DNA from: Piscibacillus sp052246295
GTDB taxonomy: Bacteria; Bacillota; Bacilli; Bacillales; Alkalibacillaceae
Assembly (NCBI GenBank): GCA_052246295.1
Contig: JBQQCO010000011.1
Length of the DNA stretch: 64,000 nt
Direction: 5' to 3' (one strand)
The translations under genes and the position numbers were made by a program. The notes below the pieces were generated by a model. That model saw nothing but the letters and a program-made list of their open reading frames with translations. It was not told the origin of the DNA and did not search any database. Below are positions 24,641-33,157 of the stretch, piece after piece. Numbering within the stretch: position 1 is the first letter of the stretch; the number at the start of each line of letters is the position of its first letter.

Positions 24641-24721
24641 TACCTTGCAATGCCATATAGCACATCTAAAAGAGTACCTTGTATAACCTAATAGCTAACA
24701 TAAAAAAACAGCTATCTTGTA
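24641..24721 (-). promoter_or_regulatory. Three TAYCTTGYA motifs, candidate PadR operator
   Basis: TACCTTGCA (24641-24649), TACCTTGTA (24675-24683) and TATCTTGTA (24713-24721) occur in the same orientation upstream of the PadR gene, 34 and 38 bp apart. Regulation is inferred from position and repetition only. Confidence 0.45.
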
Positions 24722-24850
24722 ATACAAAGCAGCTTACCTTTTTATCTTACACTATTTTTATTTAAAATCAACACCTTTTTAATTATGTTAAATGACTTTT
24801 TAGCCAAACATCTTTACAATAGTATTGGATTGATTAAAAGGAGTTGCACT

Positions 24851-26074
24851 ATGAGTCAGACACAAATTGGGATTAAACAAAATATTATTCAATTTACGTT
24901 ACTTGTTTTTATTAATTTATTTGTAGGTTTCATGGTCGGACTTGAACGTACAGTCTTACCAATGGTTGGCGAGAGTCATTTCGGTCTTGCCTCTGCAAGT
25001 GCTGCGTTATCATTCATTGTGAGCTTCGGTTTTTCTAAAGCGGCGATGAACTTCTTTGCAGGAGGATTGGCAGATCGATTTGGCCGTCGTGAGGTTTTAC
25101 TTGTCGGTTGGGGAATCGGTCTATTAGTTCCAATCCTTGTCATCGTCGCTCATGCTTGGTGGGTGATTGTTTTTGCAAATATCTTGCTAGGTATCAACCA
25201 GGGCTTGACTTGGTCGATGACGTTAAATATGAAAATTGATTTGGCACGTGGGAATCAGCGCGGGATTGCCGTTGGATTCAATGAATTTGCAGGGTATATC
25301 GGTGTTGGACTAATGGCTGCGATTTCTGGTTATGTCGCATCCCAAACGTCGATTCGACCAGAGCCTTTCTACCTTGGAATTGGAATTGTTGTAATCGGCT
25401 TTATTCTATCCTTGTTTGCGCAAGACACGGAAAAACATGTTCAAGCACAGTCGGACAGTCATGATGGTGATGAGGAAGAAGATTTTGACGCCAAAGAAGT
25501 GTTTAAGAAAACAACTTATAAAGATCGCGAGCTATCGACTCTAAGTTTTGCAGGGCTATCAACAAACTTAAAAGACGGTATGGCATGGGGACTATTCCCC
25601 GTCTTCCTAACTGCTGGTGGCCTAACGGTTGGCCAGGTCGGCGCTGTTGTGGCCGCTTATCCAGCCGCATGGGGGTTCTTCCAGTTGTTCACAGGGATTT
25701 GGAGTGATCGCATCGGGAGAAAAGGGTTAATCGTGAGTGGCATGATCATTCAGGCTTTAGCGTTATGGATGTTTTTATTAGTTGATACATTCACGTTATG
25801 GATGACAGCGGCTATTATTCTTGGAATTGGAACCGCCATGGTTTACCCAACGATTATCGCAGGTGTTGGCGATGCCTCACACCCTAAATGGCGCGCCACT
25901 TCGCTAGGATACTACCGTTTCTGGAGAGATAGTGGCTATGCGTTCGGTGCACTATTCGCAGGGATATTCACAGACTTACTCAATGTTGAATGGGCCATTG
26001 GTTTAGTAGCTATTCTTCCGTTACTTGCAGGACTTAGAGCCATCCGCATGAAAGAAACCATGAAGATGATTTAG
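24851..26074 (+). CDS. MFS transporter
   Basis: A 407-residue major facilitator with 12 predicted helices and a charged central loop (DSHDGDEEEDFDAKEVFKKT). The first-loop motif GGLADRFGRREVLL and the repeated IWSDRIGRKGLI in the second half are the classical MFS A motifs. It resembles the YttB/sugar-phosphate-like drug carriers; the substrate is unknown. ATG 24851 is preferred (AAAGGAG 7 bp upstream); an in-frame ATG at 24785 adds 22 residues without a site. It is followed by a terminator. Confidence 0.9.
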   Translation: MSQTQIGIKQNIIQFTLLVFINLFVGFMVGLERTVLPMVGESHFGLASASAALSFIVSFGFSKAAMNFFAGGLADRFGRREVLLVGWGIGLLVPILVIVAHAWWVIVFANILLGINQGLTWSMTLNMKIDLARGNQRGIAVGFNEFAGYIGVGLMAAISGYVASQTSIRPEPFYLGIGIVVIGFILSLFAQDTEKHVQAQSDSHDGDEEEDFDAKEVFKKTTYKDRELSTLSFAGLSTNLKDGMAWGLFPVFLTAGGLTVGQVGAVVAAYPAAWGFFQLFTGIWSDRIGRKGLIVSGMIIQALALWMFLLVDTFTLWMTAAIILGIGTAMVYPTIIAGVGDASHPKWRATSLGYYRFWRDSGYAFGALFAGIFTDLLNVEWAIGLVAILPLLAGLRAIRMKETMKMI

Positions 26075-26106
26075 GAAAAAGTGCCTGTAGTGGGCACTTT
26101 TTTTAC
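26075..26106. terminator. Bidirectional terminator after MFS gene
   Basis: AAAGTGCC / GGCACTTT stem with A run on the left and seven T on the right; also serves the minus-strand gene ending at 26103. Confidence 0.88.
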
Positions 26107-26405
26107 ATAAACATCATTAAAACAAATGACGATAAGGCTGTGAGGATAGCACCTAAAAAATATGGACTAATTGCTCCTGTAAATTTATTGACTTTTGTAC
26201 TTGGCACATATCCTCCCACTGTTCCTGTGGTGGCGACTCCCTCCCCTAACGATGAGACTCTTCCCCCATATGTAAAGAAACAACTGACGACTCCGGTGAC
26301 AAATACTATGTTCACTAACTGAAACTCTGTAAATGAATAAATCATATATGAGATCCAATAAAGAACTGTCATAAAAATTAGCAACTTCAGGATAAACTTC
26401 TTCAT
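26103..26405 (-). CDS. Small membrane protein of unknown function
   Basis: A 100-residue protein with three hydrophobic stretches (about residues 5-27, 30-47 and 80-99) and a Gly/Thr/Val-rich loop (GGRVSSLGEGVATTGTVGGYVPS). No family is recognised. A ribosome binding site of moderate quality (AAGGGGGCAA) precedes the ATG at 26403-26405. It converges with the MFS gene through a shared terminator. Confidence 0.65.
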   Translation of the reverse strand: MKKFILKLLIFMTVLYWISYMIYSFTEFQLVNIVFVTGVVSCFFTYGGRVSSLGEGVATTGTVGGYVPSTKVNKFTGAISPYFLGAILTALSSFVLMMFM

Positions 26406-26523
26406 AACAAATTGCCCCCTTATTGATTAATACGATTTAGAAATTGCCTAGTTTCAGAAAACTGTGGTTCATTCGTTGGAATATTTTGTTACAATGGAAA
26501 GTGGAACTTTTACATAAAGGACG

Positions 26524-27012
26524 ATGATGATGCGACAACCACCAAAGCAACGAATTGCCAGGGATGCGATTAAGGCCTGGCGCCTGACTGCTCTATTATT
26601 TTCGATTATACCACTTGTATTAAGTGGAGTAGCTTGGTACGGCTATTATGCTTTTAATTTTTTATCGATATGGATACCAGCATTATTAACGATGATCACA
26701 TTAATAGATTTCATTATAACTCCATTTGTAATCCCCAAAATACGCTGGCGCAGATGGAGGTATGAGGTCATCAATGAAGAGATTTACATTCAGCATGGAA
26801 TTCTAATTGTCACACAGACATTGATTCCGATGATTCGTGTACAACATGTTGACACAAAGCAAGGGCCTATTTTATCAAAATATAGACTAGCCACTTTGAC
26901 CATAACGACAGCTGCGACGACTCATGAAATTCCAGCATTACGTGAGCATGAAGCGACTGAATTAAGAGATTTAATTTCAGAATTAGCAAGGGTGGAACAG
27001 GATGATGTCTAA
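26524..27012 (+). CDS. ydbS: PH-domain membrane protein YdbS-like
   Basis: About 160 residues: two membrane helices (residues 22-70) followed by a bacterial pleckstrin-homology (bPH2) domain (WRYEVINEEIYIQHGILIVTQTLIPMIRVQHVDTKQGPI). Length and gene order match B. subtilis YdbS, whose gene lies next to ydbT. Three ATG codons in a row (26524, 26527, 26530) follow AAAGGA; the second or third has better spacing. The product is implicated in membrane-associated stress resistance in B. subtilis relatives; the mechanism is unknown. It overlaps ydbT. Confidence 0.88.
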   Translation: MMMRQPPKQRIARDAIKAWRLTALLFSIIPLVLSGVAWYGYYAFNFLSIWIPALLTMITLIDFIITPFVIPKIRWRRWRYEVINEEIYIQHGILIVTQTLIPMIRVQHVDTKQGPILSKYRLATLTITTAATTHEIPALREHEATELRDLISELARVEQDDV

Positions 27013-28417
27013 CCCTAAACGTCTAAGTCCTCTTGCTATTGTGTTTAATGTTTTTAAATTGTTTCGAAAAGCATTTTACTTAGTTGTAACATTTTCTGTT
27101 CTGGCGATCGGTGATGGTTACTTTAAGTTTGTCTTGTTAGGGTTATTAGGGGTGACTGTCTTATTTATTATATTTGGTATTCTATCGTGGTTACGGTTCA
27201 CATATGAAGTGTCTCCTGACCAAATCCATATCAAGCACGGGGTCATTATTCGAAAGGACCGTTATATATCGAGAAATCGCATTCAATCAATTGACTTAAC
27301 ACAAGGAATTTTTCATAGACCATTCGGATTAACGAAAGTGAATGTTGAAACGGCCGGTAACGATAAAGATGTGGATGCCAACTTAAGTGCGGTTACATAC
27401 GATGAAGGAATTAGAATTCAAGATACGCTAAAAGAAGCGAATGAGGAGGCTGCTGAAACGACTTCTGATCAACTTACATATCCAAGTCGCACCATCAGCA
27501 AGCGAGAACTCTTACTGGCAGGAGCGACATCTGGAAGTATCGGAGTCATCTTAAGTTTATTTGGGGTTGTGTTTAGTCAGGTTGAGAATATTATCCCCGA
27601 AGATTTTTATGATGCAACGACTCGATGGTTCCTTTCTCAAGCTATTGAAACGCTAGTAATTATTGCTTTGGTCGTTTTCATTATATTGTGGGGTTTAGGG
27701 ATTTTAGGATCGCTTATTAAATATGGTGATTTTAAAATTACTAGATATGAAGATGAATTGTTTATTACACGAGGTTTGTTAGAGAAAAAACAAATGACCA
27801 TTCCGTTAAAACGCATCCAAGCTGTTGGGGTTGAGGAAAGTATTATTCGCCAACCATTAGGCCTAGCGACGATCTATGTTGTGATCGCAGGTGGAGAGAT
27901 TGGCAGAACAGCTGATGCTCATACGTTATTGTTTCCAATTATTCGTAAGCGGAATATTGAGAGTTTCTTAGTTGATATTTTACCAGAATATCAATCACAG
28001 CCAGATGTTTTTAACCGTGTACCGAAACGTGCTTTACCTTATTATTTAATTCGTGCATTAGTGATTCCAGTGGTTTTATTAGTCGTGGCGCTTATCTTTT
28101 TCCAATCGCTATGGGTGTTAGGCGTCATTATTTTGGTGGCCAGTGCTGTGTTAGGATTTTTACGGTTCCGTGATGCGGGTTATGGAGTGCAAGGCGATTT
28201 CCTATGTGTTAGACATCGAATTTTAAGTAAAGATACGGTTATTATGCAGCGCAAACGAATTCAAGTCACTGAAATGATCCACCACCTATTGCATCGCAAG
28301 CAAGGCTTGATTAGTATGAAGTTTTCTATATTAAGCAAACAGGCAGGGCGGCACTTATGGATTAAAGAACTCGATCAACGAGATCATGATGAGATTGTGA
28401 ATTGGTTTGAGAAGTAA
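27002..28417 (+). CDS. ydbT: PH-domain membrane protein YdbT-like
   Basis: A 471-residue membrane protein with three bacterial PH (DUF304) domains separated by pairs of helices: FTYEVSPDQIHIKHGVIIRKDRYISRNRIQSIDL, then FKITRYEDELFITRGLL with IPLKRIQAVGV, then FRDAGYGVQGDFLCVRHRIL. This is the YdbT architecture and size. The start overlaps the end of ydbS by 11 bp, so the proteins are made together and likely work as a complex. The biochemical role is unknown. A terminator follows. Confidence 0.9.
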   Translation: MMSNPKRLSPLAIVFNVFKLFRKAFYLVVTFSVLAIGDGYFKFVLLGLLGVTVLFIIFGILSWLRFTYEVSPDQIHIKHGVIIRKDRYISRNRIQSIDLTQGIFHRPFGLTKVNVETAGNDKDVDANLSAVTYDEGIRIQDTLKEANEEAAETTSDQLTYPSRTISKRELLLAGATSGSIGVILSLFGVVFSQVENIIPEDFYDATTRWFLSQAIETLVIIALVVFIILWGLGILGSLIKYGDFKITRYEDELFITRGLLEKKQMTIPLKRIQAVGVEESIIRQPLGLATIYVVIAGGEIGRTADAHTLLFPIIRKRNIESFLVDILPEYQSQPDVFNRVPKRALPYYLIRALVIPVVLLVVALIFFQSLWVLGVIILVASAVLGFLRFRDAGYGVQGDFLCVRHRILSKDTVIMQRKRIQVTEMIHHLLHRKQGLISMKFSILSKQAGRHLWIKELDQRDHDEIVNWFEK

Positions 28418-28450
28418 AAAAATCCACACGTTGCGACGTGTGGATTTTCT
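28417..28450. terminator. Bidirectional terminator between ydbT and trhO
   Basis: AAATCCACACGT / ACGTGTGGATTT stem with TGCG loop, flanked by A and T runs. Confidence 0.88.
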
Positions 28451-28454
28451 ATAT

Positions 28455-29432
28455 TTAAGCTTCTTGTTTTTGTTCAGCATAATACTGTTCAATTTTATCT
28501 AAACGCTCTTGAACATCTTCTTCAGTTAGCTCGTTTTCTTCAATGTAAAGGTTGCGTTCAGCTGTACGGCATTCATGTGTGCAGCCACGCATGAAGAAAT
28601 GTTCATTTTCTTCAGAGCATAGGATCTGCTTGTTACACTCAGGGTTCGCGCAGTTTACATAGCGCTCACAAGGTTCACCCGTGAAGTAATCGCGACCAAC
28701 AACAACGTGTTCCTTTTGATTAACCGGAACGCTGATACGTTCATCGAACACGTACATTTGACCATCCCAAAGCTCACCTTGAACTTCCGGATCTTTACCG
28801 TACGTCGCAATTCCACCATGTAGTTGATTAACGTCTTCAAAACCTTCACGCTTCAACCAACCAGAGAATTTCTCACAGCGAATACCACCTGTGCAGTAAG
28901 TCAAAATACGCTTACCTTCAAGCATGTCCTTATTTTCTTTTACCCAATCTGGAAGCTCTTTGAACGTCTTAATGTCAGGGCGAATCGCACCACGGAAATG
29001 ACCTAAGTCATACTCATAGTCGTTACGCGCATCCAACACAATTGTATTCTCATCTTCTAATAACTTCTTGAACTCTTTAGGCTCAAGGTAGTTACCGGTA
29101 AGTTCGTTCGGATCAATATCATCTTCTAAACGAAGACTCACAATCTCCGGACGATGACGCACATGCATCTTCTTAAACGCGTGCCCATCCGCTTCATCGA
29201 TCTTAAACTCAATATCCTTGAAGCGCGGATCACGACGAAGCTCTTCCATGTATTTGTCTGTTTGTTCAATGGTACCAGACACCGTACCATTAATACCTTC
29301 TTCCGCGATTAAAATACGTCCCTTAAGACCTACATCCTTACAGAATTTCAGATGTTCTTTCGTCAATTCTTCTGGATTGTCGATATGAACGTACTTATAA
29401 TACAGCAATACGCGATAAGTTTTATCTCCCAT
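28455..29432 (-). CDS. trhO: tRNA uridine(34) hydroxylase (rhodanese-like TrhO)
   Basis: A 325-residue protein. An acylphosphatase-like amino-terminal domain (YYKYVHIDNPEELTKEHLKFC) is followed by a rhodanese domain with the active loop YCTGGIRCEK (catalytic first Cys) and a Cys-rich carboxy terminus (CANPECNKQILCSEE, RGCTHEC) that probably binds zinc. TrhO forms 5-hydroxyuridine at position 34 of tRNAs, a step towards mo5U in Bacillus. Start ATG 29430-29432 lies 8 bp after GAGGTGG. The gene is monocistronic. Confidence 0.94.
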   Translation of the reverse strand: MGDKTYRVLLYYKYVHIDNPEELTKEHLKFCKDVGLKGRILIAEEGINGTVSGTIEQTDKYMEELRRDPRFKDIEFKIDEADGHAFKKMHVRHRPEIVSLRLEDDIDPNELTGNYLEPKEFKKLLEDENTIVLDARNDYEYDLGHFRGAIRPDIKTFKELPDWVKENKDMLEGKRILTYCTGGIRCEKFSGWLKREGFEDVNQLHGGIATYGKDPEVQGELWDGQMYVFDERISVPVNQKEHVVVGRDYFTGEPCERYVNCANPECNKQILCSEENEHFFMRGCTHECRTAERNLYIEENELTEEDVQERLDKIEQYYAEQKQEA

Positions 29433-29552
29433 AAATAAAACCACCTCATAATTGAATTTTCTTACGTATAAGTACGTAGAATGATTTTTTCCAAAGATAA
29501 ATTTTACAATATATCAAGGCGATTTGCAATTGGGAAATCTTGTTTGAAGGGG

Positions 29553-29577
29553 AAAACCCGTCTGAGGACGGGTTTTG
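29553..29577. terminator. Bidirectional terminator downstream of the NERD gene
   Basis: Perfect AAAACCCGTC / GACGGGTTTT stem, loop TGAG. It lies after repeat array D as read from the NERD gene. Confidence 0.85.
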
Positions 29578-29594
29578 ACATATTTGAATACGGC

Positions 29595-29744
29595 TTTACC
29601 TGCAGGTTTAAGAGATTTATCAACATGTTTTTTTGATTTACCTGCAAGTTTTTCAGTTTTACCTGTATGTTTTTTTGATTTACCTGTAGGTTTTTAAAAA
29701 ATACCTGCATGTTTTTTAAATTTACCTGCAGGTTTCTTATTAGT
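29595..29744 (-). repeat. Tandem array D: seven 21-bp units, core ACCTGCAGGT
   Basis: ACCTG recurs at 29598, 29640, 29661, 29682, 29703 and 29724, all multiples of 21 bp apart; the missing one at 29619 is degenerate (ATCAACATG). The core TTTACCTGCAGGTTT is itself palindromic, with variants CAAG, TATG, TAGG and CATG at the centre. The array begins inside the 3' end of the NERD gene, whose last residues (KKPAGKFKKHAGIF) are encoded by repeat units, and runs to the terminator at 29553-29577. Confidence 0.92.
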
Positions 29745-30740
29745 AGTGAAATCATTAAAATCGTTTTCGTAATCGTAACTCAGTCTATAAAAAGTTTTTT
29801 TGTTATCACCTACTTTTATCAATTTAGCTCTTTTGAGCATTGCATTTGCGGTTCTTGGCGACTCCACCCCAGTCCACCACCTAAACTGTCGATTGGTAAT
29901 CTGATCTCCATAAAGTAAGAAAAATTCCTTCAATGCGCCTATGTAAGCGTCGGCGGAGCGCAGTCCACATTCGGAACATTCAAACCGTAGGCGTTCCCAT
30001 TTCATTGGGAGGGTTCGGCAGCTTGGGCAGCGGACGCCTCGCCTAATTTCGCCTGGTCCGAGGCCTAATCTATGGAATACGTCTGGCTTCCATGGCTGGT
30101 GTTGGCTTGCGACGAAGCTGGCTAGCCGCCGGGTTTCAGCAAGTGTTAAGTGCTCGTGATTATAATGTTGATTAATTTCTCTTAATTTAGATGAAAGTTT
30201 ACTTAAGGGAATGACTTTTTCTTGGTAAATGGAGTTCTGTGTGGCATTTAAAATGACGCGGGGATTCGTCATGACGACAAGAGTCTCAATCGGGAGGACA
30301 GGTAGCCCTTGTGTTTCTAGCCATAATTCTAGTTGTAGTTTTTGTTCCTCGACTTGCAAAACGGGATCATCGTACACGTTCGTTACCTTCTGTCCCGCGA
30401 CTTCTTTTTGTTGAACGATCTGGTTGAATCCATCCCTTAATGAGATGTGGCCCGTATAGTCTTTCGCTTCAATAATTAGGTTATATCTCGGTGTCCATAG
30501 GTTGGTGTCCATCTGAAAGTTTACGTGGTTGACTTCAAGCCGGGTGTGGTGAGTCACAAAATGGGGAAATTGGATTTTCTTAAGTGGGTAGTCGAGGGCG
30601 CGTTCTCCGAAATAGCCGGAGCGTTCTTGGTAAAGTGATTTTTCGTACTTCTTGTAATTTGAATGCTGAGGTAGCACCCTTCCGTCAAGTGCTTCAAGCT
30701 GAAGGTGGAAAGGTGAGTGGGAATGGTCTTTCAAGATCAA
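29694..30740 (-). CDS. NERD domain (nuclease-related) protein with zinc ribbon
   Basis: A 348-residue protein. The NERD domain covers about residues 38-150 (SGYFGERALDYPLKKI, LIIEAKDYTGHIS; Glu, Asp and Glu-x-Lys of a PD-(D/E)xK nuclease-like core). A zinc ribbon near residues 236-260 (CPSC ... CSEC) follows, then a helical tail. NERD proteins are probable DNA-processing factors. The start is TTG 30738-30740, 10 bp after AAGGAGG. The tail is encoded by tandem array D, so the natural stop may have shifted as the array grew. Confidence 0.87.
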   Translation of the reverse strand: MILKDHSHSPFHLQLEALDGRVLPQHSNYKKYEKSLYQERSGYFGERALDYPLKKIQFPHFVTHHTRLEVNHVNFQMDTNLWTPRYNLIIEAKDYTGHISLRDGFNQIVQQKEVAGQKVTNVYDDPVLQVEEQKLQLELWLETQGLPVLPIETLVVMTNPRVILNATQNSIYQEKVIPLSKLSSKLREINQHYNHEHLTLAETRRLASFVASQHQPWKPDVFHRLGLGPGEIRRGVRCPSCRTLPMKWERLRFECSECGLRSADAYIGALKEFFLLYGDQITNRQFRWWTGVESPRTANAMLKRAKLIKVGDNKKTFYRLSYDYENDFNDFTTNKKPAGKFKKHAGIF

Positions 30741-30805
30741 ATATATAAAACCTCCTTCTAATATAGTTAATTAATATTTTATAAAATCTTTCCAGGAAAT
30801 CAAGA

Positions 30806-30836
30806 TGTAAAAAAGCGTCCGCGGACGCTTTTTCAC
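30806..30836 (-). terminator. Rho-independent terminator of the met operon
   Basis: Minus strand AAAAAGCGTCC / GGACGCTTTTT hairpin with T tail at the end of hom. Confidence 0.87.
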
Positions 30837-31819
30837 CTACTAACTGCAGTTTTTTTAATGGACTTAGAAATTAAGACTAAATCCTCAATCATGACGCTTG
30901 CTGTTGGGTACTTACCAGCTCCAGGTCCTTGGAAAACTAATTCCCCGACCAAATCGGCTGTCACCACAACTCCGTTATCGACTCCTTCAATGGAATACAA
31001 TTTATGAGCTTCATCCACAGACACAGGCCTAACTTCCGCTTCAACCTGCCCTTCCTCATCAATCAAAAGTCTTCCGACATGCTTGATTCGCTCGCCACGT
31101 GTCGATGCGTGATTGATGTCACCTGAAGTTAAATTACTAATCCCTGAACATCGCACCTGATTCCAGTCAACTTTAACTTCAGTTAATAACTCTGACAAAA
31201 TCACAACCTTAAACAGTGCATCAAATCCCTCAATATCATTCGTTGGGTCAGCTTCTGCGTAACCTAAGGCTTGTGCCTCGCTCAACGCTTCATCAATCGT
31301 CATTTGCTCTTCTCGCATTTTGGTTAACATATAGTTCGATGTGCCATTCAAAATTGCTTCAACCTTGACGATTCGGTTCATTCGGAGCAACTGTGTGAGG
31401 GCGCCAATAATTGGCACGCCTCCCGCCACTGTTGCTTCAAAGCCAACCTGAACGTCGCACTCTTCAGCAAGCTCTCTAAGCTCAATTCCTTTATGGGCAA
31501 AAAGCTCTTTATTCGCGGTGACCACTTGAACGCCAGATTCAATCGCCTTCTTTAAGTGCGTAAACCCAGGCTCCACACCGACAATCGCTTCAAACACTAC
31601 ATCCAACTCCGGCAACCGTAAAATGTCTTCAAAATCATCTGTCACAAGCACGTCAGGTCTAACGTCACGTTGTCGACTTACATCCTCCACCAAGACAGCC
31701 ACAACCTCGACTCGGCGACCAGTCAACTGAATCAAACGCTCCTGTTGTGCCTCAATCAACTCATAAACGCCACTTCCTACAGTGCCAAAACCTAGTATAG
31801 CGACTTTGATTGAACCCAT
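30833..31819 (-). CDS. hom: Homoserine dehydrogenase (short form)
   Basis: A 328-residue NAD(P)-dependent enzyme reducing aspartate semialdehyde to homoserine. Rossmann motif ILGFGTVGSGVYELI at residues 8-22; catalytic region GTSNYMLTKM and the signature ALSEAQALGYAEADPTNDIEGFDALFK. The carboxy-terminal ACT domain found in longer (about 430-residue) enzymes is absent, so feedback control by threonine is probably lacking. Its ATG overlaps the metY stop by one base. With metY and metX it supplies the homoserine branch of methionine synthesis under SAM riboswitch control. Confidence 0.95.
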   Translation of the reverse strand: MGSIKVAILGFGTVGSGVYELIEAQQERLIQLTGRRVEVVAVLVEDVSRQRDVRPDVLVTDDFEDILRLPELDVVFEAIVGVEPGFTHLKKAIESGVQVVTANKELFAHKGIELRELAEECDVQVGFEATVAGGVPIIGALTQLLRMNRIVKVEAILNGTSNYMLTKMREEQMTIDEALSEAQALGYAEADPTNDIEGFDALFKVVILSELLTEVKVDWNQVRCSGISNLTSGDINHASTRGERIKHVGRLLIDEEGQVEAEVRPVSVDEAHKLYSIEGVDNGVVVTADLVGELVFQGPGAGKYPTASVMIEDLVLISKSIKKTAVSR

Positions 31820-33135
31820 TATGCCTTCACAGTTTCCTGCTTAGATGATTCACCTGTTGCCGTGAAGATCGCTTGCTCCAAGTCAGCCAGTAAATCATCG
31901 ATATGCTCAATTCCAACTGACAAACGAATGAGATCTTCTGTGACGCCTGTCGATTTGATTTCTTCGTCACTTAACTGCTGATGGGTTGTGCTTGCAGGGT
32001 GAATGATTAAACTTTTCGCATCACCCACATTCGCCAAATGTGACCATAACTCAACATTGTTGATAACCTTTGCCCCTGCTTCACGCCCACCTTTGATGCC
32101 GAATACTACAACAGATCCAGCGCCTTTAGGTAAATACTTTTTCACAAGTTCAGAAGAATGATGACTCTCTTGTTCAGGATATAACACCCAATCCACTCCA
32201 GGATGGGCCTCTAAATACTCAACAACCTTACGCGCGTTAGCGACATGCTCTTTTAAACGAACATGTAACGTCTCGATGCCAAGTGCAATCTGGAATGCAT
32301 TATATGGGCTTAGTGCCGCACCTGTATCACGAAGTAACTGCACGCGCGCTTTTGTGATAAACGCCGCTTCAGGTAACGCCTCAGCATACACAATCCCGTT
32401 ATAACTTGGGTCTGGCTGCGTAAATCCAGGGAATTTTTCTGTGTTCCAATTAAACTTGCCTCCATCAACAATGATGCCACCTAATGTTGTACCGTTCCCA
32501 CCTAACCACTTCGTTGCGGAGTGTACGACAATATCTGCTCCGAAGTCGATGGGACGGCATAAATATGGCGTTGCAAATGTATTATCGATAATTAATGGCA
32601 ATCCTGCTTCATGTGCAATTTCTGCTACACGTTCTATATCTAGCACTGTCAGACCTGGATTTCCAATCGTTTCAGCGAAAATAGCTTTCGTCTTAGGTGT
32701 GATCGCTTCCTTGAAATTCTCAGGATCTTTTGGATCAACAAAATGCGTTGTTATCCCGTGCTTCGGTAATGTTGTTGAGAATAGATTGTACGTACCACCA
32801 TATAGTGTTGACGCTGATACGATTTCATCACCAACTTCTGCAATATTGAAAATGGCTGTAGAAATCGCCGCCATTCCACTTGATAATGCTAACGCTCCAA
32901 TTCCACCTTCTAACTGAGCAACTCGCTCCTCTAATGCGCCTACCGTTGGATTTCCTATACGCGTGTAAATAAAGCCTTGCTCTTTTAAAGCGAATAAATC
33001 AGCTGCATGCTCAGTATCATTAAACTTATAAGAATTGGTTTGGTAAATTGGTAAAGCACGTGAACCTGTTGCTGGGTCTGCCTCTAATCCTCCATGAATA
33101 CTCACTGTTTCTAATCTGTAATTTTTCTCGCTCAT
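31819..33135 (-). CDS. metY: O-acetylhomoserine sulfhydrylase
   Basis: A 438-residue pyridoxal-phosphate enzyme of the Cys/Met metabolism family, making homocysteine from O-acetylhomoserine and sulfide. It starts YRLETVSIHGGLEADPATGSRALPIYQTNSYKF, has the Tyr/Arg phosphate segment YTRIGNPTVGALEERVA and the PLP-lysine motif VVHSATKWLGG. Its length (about 430 rather than 380) separates it from MetB/MetC and supports direct sulfhydrylation. It lies between metX and hom with short gaps, in one operon. Site AAAGGGAG. Confidence 0.95.
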   Translation of the reverse strand: MSEKNYRLETVSIHGGLEADPATGSRALPIYQTNSYKFNDTEHAADLFALKEQGFIYTRIGNPTVGALEERVAQLEGGIGALALSSGMAAISTAIFNIAEVGDEIVSASTLYGGTYNLFSTTLPKHGITTHFVDPKDPENFKEAITPKTKAIFAETIGNPGLTVLDIERVAEIAHEAGLPLIIDNTFATPYLCRPIDFGADIVVHSATKWLGGNGTTLGGIIVDGGKFNWNTEKFPGFTQPDPSYNGIVYAEALPEAAFITKARVQLLRDTGAALSPYNAFQIALGIETLHVRLKEHVANARKVVEYLEAHPGVDWVLYPEQESHHSSELVKKYLPKGAGSVVVFGIKGGREAGAKVINNVELWSHLANVGDAKSLIIHPASTTHQQLSDEEIKSTGVTEDLIRLSVGIEHIDDLLADLEQAIFTATGESSKQETVKA

Positions 33136-33157
33136 TATAATCGCTCCCTTTTTGTAT

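Noticed and set aside
24785..24850. Upstream ATG extending the MFS protein by 22 residues
   Set aside because: No ribosome binding site, and the extension is not hydrophobic like the family start.
29504..29755. Open frame of repeats (NLQVNLKNMQV..) across array D
   Set aside because: A by-product of the 21-bp unit, antisense to nothing conserved and crossing a terminator.
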